Notes under the pieces: model-generated
What the model was told of the DNA's origin: nothing
The model's input: only the letters and a program-made list of their open reading frames with translations
Databases searched by the model: none
Part shown: positions 15,401 to 19,807 of the stretch, one piece after another
Layout: every line of letters starts with the position of its first letter
Position numbering within the stretch: the stretch's first letter is position 1
DNA from: an uncultured Clostridia bacterium
GTDB taxonomy: Bacteria; Bacillota; Clostridia; Oscillospirales; CAG-272
Direction: 5' to 3'
Assembly: GCA_904501715.1 (NCBI GenBank)
Contig: CAJGCD010000028.1
Span: 1 to 19,807 of the forward strand
Length of the DNA stretch: 19,807 bases
Position numbers and translations under genes: made by a program

Positions 15401-16159
15401 TCAATCATCGGTATAATTTTTAATGCCCTGCATTTTGCCTATTTCGCGAAATCCGTCTATCTCTCCACGTTGTATTGCGCCGAATATACGGTATCTAAGA
15501 CCCTTGTTTTCACGCTCCAAGGAGGCAAGGAGCTTTTTCATTTCCTCGCGCTCGGTATTACCGTCCGCGGGGCAGGGGGATTTTACCACGGGAAGGTCGG
15601 CTTTTGACGCAAAATAACGGACATCCTTTTCGGGCATATACAGCATAGGTCTGATAAGAGTAACGCCTGTGTTGGAAAGATAGGTTACGGGCTGGAAGCA
15701 GCCCAGTCTTCCCTCATAGAAAAGATTTAGCATAAAGGTCTCGACCACGTCGTCAAAATGATGACCGAGAGCTACCTTGTTAAAGCCTATATCCTTAGCG
15801 TAGCCGTAAAGCGCGCCCCGCCGCATCTTTGCACAGAGAGAGCAGGGATTTTTCTCTTTTCTCACGTCAAATATGACCTTTGATATCTGGGTTGGAACTA
15901 TGTGATATTCCACTCCCAGCTCGTCGCACAGTGATTTTATGGGGGAGAAGTCAGCATCCTCAAAGCCCATGTCTACGGTGATGGCGCAGAGGTCAAATTT
16001 TTTAGGATAAAAGCGTCTGAGGTCAGCCATAGCGCAGAGAAGGGTAAGTGAGTCCTTTCCCGCAGATACGCCAACGGCAATTCTGTCGCCGTCCTCTATC
16101 ATATTGTAATCGTCAACTCCTCGCCTTACGTAGCTGAGGACTCTTTTTATATTTTCCAT
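15401..16159 (-). CDS. TtcA/TilS-superfamily PP-loop tRNA thiolation protein
   Basis: ATP-pyrophosphatase expected to adenylate a tRNA base for thiolation; closest in pattern to TtcA (2-thiocytidine at position 32). It has 252 residues. The PP-loop is VSAGKDS (31-37), where TtcA more often has SGGKDS. A CxxC pair in NPCSLCAKMRRG (Cys106/109) plus Cys196 in KSPCPADGN gives the three-cysteine arrangement that in TtcA holds a [4Fe-4S] cluster. LGHHFDDVVET is the conserved histidine segment. AAGGAAG lies just before the ATG. It begins 12 nt after the TrmN6-like gene, so the two form an operon of tRNA modification genes. True substrate tRNA is inferred, not shown. Confidence 0.88.
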   Translation of the reverse strand: MENIKRVLSYVRRGVDDYNMIEDGDRIAVGVSAGKDSLTLLCAMADLRRFYPKKFDLCAITVDMGFEDADFSPIKSLCDELGVEYHIVPTQISKVIFDVRKEKNPCSLCAKMRRGALYGYAKDIGFNKVALGHHFDDVVETFMLNLFYEGRLGCFQPVTYLSNTGVTLIRPMLYMPEKDVRYFASKADLPVVKSPCPADGNTEREEMKKLLASLERENKGLRYRIFGAIQRGEIDGFREIGKMQGIKNYTDD

Positions 16160-16171
16160 AAGCTTCCTTAT

Positions 16172-16927
16172 TCAAAATTCAAAAGACATAGTGTCGTAAA
16201 TTTTTTGCGCCTTCGCGCTCATTTTTTCTCTGTCCTTGCCGTCGTACAGAAACAGAGGGGGAGTGATCTTGATTCCCGACGCTCCTCCCTTTGTGGCGGA
16301 AATAAGCACTATGGAGGGAATGCTTTCGCTGTCCGCGTGTACAAAGGTCATTATTTTTGGCTCAAGACGGTTTTTTCGCATAGCGGTTATTATGTCGGTA
16401 AGACGGTCGGGACGCCATACAGCGTAAAATTTACCTCCGTGCTTAAGCAAACGGAAGGCGGCGGAGCAAAAGTCGTCAATGCTTCCGCAGACCTCGTGTC
16501 TTGCGATATATTTGTAGTCGTTTTCGTTTCGTTTTCCGCTGTCGGTCTTCATATAGGGAGGATTTGAAAATACCACGTCAGCCTCTCTGTCTGTATCCGA
16601 AGCAACCGCTTGCTTAACGTCCTTGCACAGAACTTTTATTTTTCCGTCCATCCCGTTAAGTGTTACGTTTCGGGTGGCTATATCGGCAAAATCCTTTTGT
16701 ATCTCATAGGCACTTATCCTTGAGAGCCTGTTTCTTGCCATCAGGAGAAGTGAGATTATTCCCGTACCTGCTCCAAGCTCCGCGGCTATGGCTTTGGGCT
16801 GAGGCTTTATAAAGGACGCTAACAAAAAGGCATCGGTACCAAACGTAAGACCGTCCTTTTTTTGTATTATTCTTATATTCTCATTTACGTCGTCCAAACG
16901 CTCATCCTGAGCAAGAGCCATATCCAT
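16172..16927 (-). CDS. tRNA1(Val) adenine-N6-methyltransferase (TrmN6/YfiC) family protein
   Basis: S-adenosylmethionine-dependent Rossmann-fold methyltransferase, likely modifying an adenine in tRNA. It has 251 residues. DGLTFGTDAFLL (25-36) is typical of the TrmN6/YfiC group, AELGAGTGIISLL (about 49-61) is SAM motif I, and SNPPYMK (121-127) contains the NPPY signature of N6-adenine methyltransferases. The first ATG (16927) is 8 nt from a GGAGG site; the next ATG two codons later is too far from it. It comes 82 nt after the ferredoxin gene, past a hairpin, and 12 nt before the TtcA-like gene. Target nucleotide A37 is the family's known site, inferred here. Confidence 0.88.
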   Translation of the reverse strand: MDMALAQDERLDDVNENIRIIQKKDGLTFGTDAFLLASFIKPQPKAIAAELGAGTGIISLLLMARNRLSRISAYEIQKDFADIATRNVTLNGMDGKIKVLCKDVKQAVASDTDREADVVFSNPPYMKTDSGKRNENDYKYIARHEVCGSIDDFCSAAFRLLKHGGKFYAVWRPDRLTDIITAMRKNRLEPKIMTFVHADSESIPSIVLISATKGGASGIKITPPLFLYDGKDREKMSAKAQKIYDTMSFEF

Positions 16928-16950
16928 TAATCTTACCTCCGTATTACATA

Positions 16951-16984
16951 AAAACGAAAGGTTGCTGCAAAGAATGCAACAACC
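16951..16984 (-). terminator. Terminator or attenuator after the ferredoxin gene
   Basis: On the minus strand GGTTGTTGCA, loop TTCTT, then TGCAGCAACC form a 10-bp stem with one G-U pair, followed by TTTCGTTTTTA. It lies between the ferredoxin and trmN6-like genes and probably limits read-through. Confidence 0.7.
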
Positions 16985-17009
16985 CCGTCTATGTACCGAT
17001 AATTAAAAA

Positions 17010-17180
17010 TTATTCAGCAGCAGGAGCGTCAACAGGGCAAGCCTCTGCGCACGCACCGCACTCGATGCACTCGTCAGCGTTGATCTCGTACTTGCCGTCA
17101 CCCTCAGCAATAGCGTTTACAGGGCAAGCCTCTGTACAAGCGCCGCAAGCGATGCACTCATCGGAAATTTTGTAAGCCAT
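17010..17180 (-). CDS. 2[4Fe-4S] bacterial-type ferredoxin
   Basis: Small soluble electron carrier of 56 residues, the classic clostridial size. Two cluster motifs are complete: CIACGACTEACP (Cys9, 12, 15, 19) and CIECGACAEACP (Cys38, 41, 44, 48), each CxxCxxCxxxCP. It is very acidic and ends PVDAPAAE. Codon choice is restricted, as in highly expressed genes. GGAGG lies 10 nt before the ATG and a promoter is visible upstream. In anaerobes such ferredoxins serve pyruvate oxidation, hydrogenases and radical SAM enzymes. Possible clients in this window (radical SAM maturase, TtcA-like protein) are inference only. Confidence 0.97.
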   Translation of the reverse strand: MAYKISDECIACGACTEACPVNAIAEGDGKYEINADECIECGACAEACPVDAPAAE

Positions 17181-17216
17181 GATAAAAATACCTCCATATA
17201 TTTTTGTTACACATAC

Positions 17217-17244
17217 ATTGTATCATAATAATTGCGAAATGCAA
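17217..17244 (-). promoter_or_regulatory. Promoter of the ferredoxin gene
   Basis: On the minus strand: TTGCAT (17239-17244), 16-nt spacer, TACAAT (17217-17222). It lies 37 nt upstream of the ATG. Confidence 0.65.
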
Positions 17245-17317
17245 GAGAATTTTTTAAATTTTTCTGAAAAACTTAAAAAAATTTTAGGAAAAACGCAAAA
17301 AAATTACATTTTATGGG

Positions 17318-17333
17318 AAATGCATCTGCATTT
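17318..17333. repeat. Inverted repeat between the ferredoxin and spoIIA promoters
   Basis: AAATGCA, TC, TGCATTT: a perfect 7-2-7 inverted repeat in the divergent intergenic region, followed on the + strand by a short T-run. It could be an operator or a weak terminator; there is no other evidence for either. Confidence 0.4.
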
Positions 17334-17358
17334 TACTATTTTTTTGTATGGACATCAT

Positions 17359-17403
17359 TTGACAAAATATGCGGATACTGTGTGCTAAAATATGAAATAA
17401 AGA
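17359..17403 (+). promoter_or_regulatory. Probable promoter region of the spoIIA operon
   Basis: The best sigma-A reading is an extended -10, TGCTAAAAT (17383-17391), but the nearby TTGACA (17359-17364) is 21 nt away, which is too far. A weak sigma-H-like pair, GCGGATAC then TATGAAATA, also overlaps here; the Bacillus spoIIA promoter uses sigma-H. Neither reading is secure. Confidence 0.35.
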
Positions 17404-17422
17404 CAAAGAACGGAGGTCTGAG

Positions 17423-17785
17423 ATGTTAAAAAAGAATTGTTTGCTCCAAATGAGCGAGAAGGGAGACGAGCTTATCATAAGTCTGTCTGGAGAGATAGAC
17501 CATCACAGCGCAGTCAGAGTACGGAACGAAATAGACGGACGCATAATGGAAATGCGTCCTGCGAGAGCGGTCATTGAGCTGTCTATGATAGATTTTATGG
17601 ACAGCTCGGGATTGGGACTTATTATGGGGCGATACTCAAAAATGCAGGCAATAGGCGGAGAGCTGGTATTGCGCGACCCAAATGAAAGACTTGTAAGGAT
17701 ATTTAAGCTTGCGGGGCTTGAACGGATAGTGGGGATAGAATACACAAGTGAAAAGGAGAGCGAAGATGAAGACCAAAGGAACTAA
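17423..17785 (+). CDS. spoIIAA: Anti-sigma F factor antagonist SpoIIAA
   Basis: STAS-domain protein that, when unphosphorylated, binds SpoIIAB and frees sigma F in the forespore. It has 120 residues, like the family (about 117). The loop IDFMDSSGLGLIMGRY contains the conserved DSSG (60-63), whose serine is the site phosphorylated by SpoIIAB in Bacillus; the first serine here is Ser61. LSGEIDHHSA near the N-terminus is also typical. GGAGG is 6 nt before the ATG. The end overlaps the start of spoIIAB by 20 nt, indicating translational coupling. The gene trio spoIIAA-spoIIAB-sigF makes the assignment secure. Confidence 0.96.
   Translation: MLKKNCLLQMSEKGDELIISLSGEIDHHSAVRVRNEIDGRIMEMRPARAVIELSMIDFMDSSGLGLIMGRYSKMQAIGGELVLRDPNERLVRIFKLAGLERIVGIEYTSEKESEDEDQRN
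17753..17758 (+). promoter_or_regulatory. Ribosome binding site deciding the spoIIAB start
   Basis: AAGGAG is 7 nt before the ATG at 17766. The in-frame GTG at 17748 lies upstream of the site and has none of its own. Confidence 0.75.
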
Positions 17786-18233
17786 AAACCGTTTTTCGGC
17801 ACGGGTGCTGAATGAAATGAAATTAAGACTGCCCTCACTGTCTGTGAACGAGGGTGCGGCAAGAGCCGCGGTAGCGGCGTTTTGCTCACAGCTTGACCCG
17901 TCTGCAAGTGACATAGCCGATATAAAATGCGCCGTGTCCGAGGCTGTCACAAACTGTATAGTTCACGCCTATCGGGATACCATCGGCATCATATACATAA
18001 CCGTCCGTCTGTGCGAGGGGAATCTTGTCCGTATAGAAATAAAGGATAAGGGCTGCGGTATAGAAAACGTGGAGGAGGCGCGTCAGCCTCTTTATACTAC
18101 CGATGCCGCCAACGAGAGGAGCGGAATGGGCTTTACGGTTATGGAGAGCTTTTGTGATAAGGTGAGGGTATTTTCGGGATGCAAAAAGGGAACTACTGTG
18201 ACGCTGTTCAAATATCTGAAGGCGAGGGAATAG
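17766..18233 (+). CDS. spoIIAB: Anti-sigma F factor and serine kinase SpoIIAB
   Basis: GHKL-family protein kinase that holds sigma F inactive and phosphorylates SpoIIAA, acting in the predivisional cell and early forespore. It has 155 residues from the ATG at 17766. The N-box is SEAVTNCIVHAY (Glu59, Asn63), the G1 box is DKGCGIE (94-100) and the G2 box is RSGMGFTVM, with Gly120 and Gly122. All ATP- and Mg-binding elements are therefore present. GTTVTLFKYL near the C-terminus is the usual last strand. It overlaps spoIIAA by 20 nt, and sigF begins within its last 55 nt. Confidence 0.96.
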   Translation: MKTKGTKNRFSARVLNEMKLRLPSLSVNEGAARAAVAAFCSQLDPSASDIADIKCAVSEAVTNCIVHAYRDTIGIIYITVRLCEGNLVRIEIKDKGCGIENVEEARQPLYTTDAANERSGMGFTVMESFCDKVRVFSGCKKGTTVTLFKYLKARE

Positions 18234-18991
18234 AGACCTGTGGAGCGGAAAAGCGCGACTACGGGCAAAACAGAGAGCTTATAGAGATAGCGCAGGGAGA
18301 TAACGAGCAGCAGGCAATGAAGGCCAGCGAGCTACTTATAGAGAACAATTACGGATTGGTACGTAGCATAGCGCTCAGATTTCGCGAGCGGGGTATGGAA
18401 TTCGAGGATCTGATGCAGATTGGTACGATAGGTCTTTTGAAGGCTATACGGAGCTTCGACCTTGAGCGGGGCACCTGCTTTTCTACCTACGCAGTGCCTA
18501 TGATATTCGGTGAGATACGCAGAGCGCTCCGCGACGACGGACCCATAAAGGTGGGAAGATATTATAAAAAGCTTGGCGTCGAGCTGATAAGAGCGAGGAA
18601 CGATATCATCAATAAGGAGGGCAGAGAGCCTCACGTAAAGGAATTGGCACAGGCGGTGGGAGTGTCTGCCGAGGAAGCCGCTATGGCGCTTGACGCAATG
18701 GCTCCTCCAAGCTCGCTTTCGGATTTCGTATACGGAGAAGAGGAAGGGGCGGTGCTGGAGGATATGCTTGCCGATACCGACAGTATTTATGAAAACCAAC
18801 GTTTTTTTGACAGAATGGCTCTGCGTGAAGCAATAGGTAAAATGTCGGAGCAATGGCAGAAAATACTTTTGCTCAGATATTTCAGAAACAAGACACAGCA
18901 GCAGGTGGCGGAAATACTTGGACTATCTCAGGTAAAGGTGTCCAGAGAAGAGAAAAAAATAGTTGCATTTTTACAAAATGAGATGCGATAA
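18179..18991 (+). CDS. sigF: RNA polymerase sporulation sigma factor SigF
   Basis: Forespore-specific sigma-70 factor, the target of SpoIIAB. It has 270 residues from the ATG at 18179. Region 2 includes NNYGLVRSIALRFRERGMEFEDL then LMQIGTIGLLKAIRSFD, with the promoter-melting segment GTCFSTYAVPMIFGEIRRALRDDG. Region 3 follows the KVGRYYKKLG stretch. Region 4 ends with RYFRNKTQQQVAEILGLSQVKVSR, the -35-binding helix-turn-helix. The start is uncertain: this ATG overlaps spoIIAB by 55 nt with a moderate AAGGTGAGGG site. The next in-frame ATG (18317) would cut into conserved region 1.2/2, and no GTG or TTG lies between. Position after spoIIAA-spoIIAB identifies it as SigF rather than SigG. Confidence 0.95.
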   Translation: MQKGNYCDAVQISEGEGIETCGAEKRDYGQNRELIEIAQGDNEQQAMKASELLIENNYGLVRSIALRFRERGMEFEDLMQIGTIGLLKAIRSFDLERGTCFSTYAVPMIFGEIRRALRDDGPIKVGRYYKKLGVELIRARNDIINKEGREPHVKELAQAVGVSAEEAAMALDAMAPPSSLSDFVYGEEEGAVLEDMLADTDSIYENQRFFDRMALREAIGKMSEQWQKILLLRYFRNKTQQQVAEILGLSQVKVSREEKKIVAFLQNEMR

Positions 18992-19016
18992 GGCTGTAAA
19001 AGACAGCATCTGACAT

Positions 19017-19043
19017 AAATTTAACAAAAAAGTAAATTTTTTT
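19017..19043 (+). terminator. Possible weak terminator after sigF
   Basis: AAATTTA (19017-19023) can pair with TAAATTT, followed by more T. The stem is all A-T and weak. A short GCTGT/ACAGC hairpin just before it lacks a T-run. Confidence 0.3.
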
Positions 19044-19054
19044 CCAAATTGTAC

Positions 19055-19083
19055 TTGATATCCGTGGAATTTTGTGGTATATT
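19055..19083 (+). promoter_or_regulatory. Sigma-A promoter of pgk
   Basis: TTGATA (19055-19060), 17-nt spacer, TATATT (19078-19083), 38 nt before the pgk ATG. Confidence 0.8.
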
Positions 19084-19121
19084 ATAGGATGGAAAATAAA
19101 TTGAAAGGTGGATATACCAAA

Positions 19122-19807
19122 ATGACTTACAACAAAAGATCAGTTGAAGACATTGACGTAGCCGGAAAGAGAGTTCTTGTTCGTTGCGATTTCAATGTAC
19201 CTCTTAAGGATGGCGTTATCACATCCGATAAGAGAATAGTAGAGGCTCTTCCCACTATCAAGTACCTGCTCGGTAAGGGCGCAAAGGTCGTTCTTTGCTC
19301 TCACATGGGCAAGCCCCATGCTATCTTTACCGAAGGCTTCGGTCTGACCAAGAAGGAAAAGGCAAAGGTTGAGGCTCTTCCCGCAGAGGAGCAGGCAGCC
19401 GCAAAGGCAGAGCTTCTCGAGAAGGCTCTTGGCGACAAGAAGAAGTTTACACTTAAGCCCGTTGCAGACAGACTTAACGAGCTTCTCGGCGATAAGGTTA
19501 CCTTCGCTGAGGATATAATCGGTCCCGACGCAAAGGCAAAGGTAGCGGCTCTCAAGGAGGGCGAGGCAGTTCTTATAGAGAATGTTCGCTTTGACGCAAG
19601 AGAGACCAAGAACGGCGCAGACTTCGCTAAGGAGCTTGCTGATTTCGCAGAGATCTACGTAAACGATGCTTTCGGCTCTGCACACAGAGCACACGCTTCT
19701 ACCGCAGGAGTTGCCGCATATCTTCCCGCAGTTTGCGGTTACCTCATTCAGAAGGAGATCGACGTTATGGGTAAGGCTCTCGCTGATCCCGCTCGTCCCT
19801 TCGTTGC
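19122..19807 (+). CDS. pgk: Phosphoglycerate kinase, 3' end cut by the window edge
   Basis: Glycolytic cytosolic kinase that transfers phosphate from 1,3-bisphosphoglycerate to ADP. 228 codons are visible of a family usually near 390-420. Substrate-binding motifs of the N-terminal domain are VRCDFNVPLKDG (20-31), SHMGKP (60-65), ENVRFD (153-158) and VNDAFGSAHRAHAS (180-193). Between SHMGKP and FTLKPVADRL there are about 44 residues, where typical PGKs have about 10. The extra segment is Lys/Glu/Ala-rich and probably a helical hairpin. A GAAAGGTGG site precedes the ATG, and codon use (AAG, GAG, CTT, GTT) suggests high expression. It is separate from the spoIIA operon, with its own promoter. 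Confidence 0.97.
   Translation, partial: MTYNKRSVEDIDVAGKRVLVRCDFNVPLKDGVITSDKRIVEALPTIKYLLGKGAKVVLCSHMGKPHAIFTEGFGLTKKEKAKVEALPAEEQAAAKAELLEKALGDKKKFTLKPVADRLNELLGDKVTFAEDIIGPDAKAKVAALKEGEAVLIENVRFDARETKNGADFAKELADFAEIYVNDAFGSAHRAHASTAGVAAYLPAVCGYLIQKEIDVMGKALADPARPFV

Noticed and set aside
17748..17765. GTG start giving six extra residues to SpoIIAB
   Set aside because: It lies upstream of the AAGGAG site that serves the ATG at 17766.
1..19807. CRISPR arrays, tRNA or rRNA genes, transposases, phage genes or defence systems
   Set aside because: I looked for direct repeats with spacers, cloverleaf-like sequences and mobile-element proteins on both strands and saw none.

Overview
The window is chromosomal DNA of a spore-forming Firmicute, most likely class Clostridia (Oscillospirales/Ruminococcaceae-like by inference). 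The evidence is a Gram-positive-type dcw (division and cell wall) cluster, an intact spoIIA operon (spoIIAA-spoIIAB-sigF), a SCIFF peptide with its radical SAM maturase (a clostridial hallmark), and strong GGAGG ribosome binding sites. Promoters are close to the vegetative sigma-A consensus with 16-17 nt spacers. There is no rRNA, tRNA, CRISPR array or insertion sequence, and no gene-free stretch over 300 nt.

Region 1 (1-8028, + strand) is a tight peptidoglycan operon: a class B penicillin-binding protein of SpoVD/FtsI type (5' end cut off), murE, murF, mraY, ftsW/spoVE, murG, then a strong terminator. These genes carry UDP-MurNAc-dipeptide to lipid II and on to SEDS/PBP polymerisation and crosslinking. 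murD is not in its usual place between mraY and ftsW. The PBP carries an eight-cysteine, double zinc-ribbon-like insert straight after its KTG motif. This is the strangest feature of the window.

Region 2 (8029-11452, + strand) starts with a perfect sigma-A promoter. It holds ftsQ/divIB and then two tandem full-length ftsZ paralogues, each with its own promoter and terminator. The two ftsZ promoters share a 14-nt block. Both FtsZ proteins end in an acidic tail of the form DDxxxxLF instead of the usual C-terminal anchor peptide, and no ftsA is present.

Region 3 (11421-17244, - strand) contains, in transcription order from the right: a 2[4Fe-4S] ferredoxin, a TrmN6-like tRNA methyltransferase, a TtcA-like tRNA thiolase, an aldose 1-epimerase-like protein with its own promoter, and then the SCIFF operon. 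That operon has its own promoter, a 49-residue six-cysteine peptide, an internal terminator/attenuator, the radical SAM/SPASM maturase and a translationally coupled Orn/Lys/Arg-type PLP decarboxylase.

Region 4 (17300-19807, + strand) has the spoIIA operon, encoding the forespore sigma factor F, its anti-sigma kinase SpoIIAB and the anti-anti-sigma SpoIIAA. It is followed by the promoter and first 228 codons of pgk (phosphoglycerate kinase), cut by the window edge. This PGK carries an Ala/Lys/Glu-rich insertion in its N-terminal domain.

All family calls come from motifs read by eye. No database search was possible.
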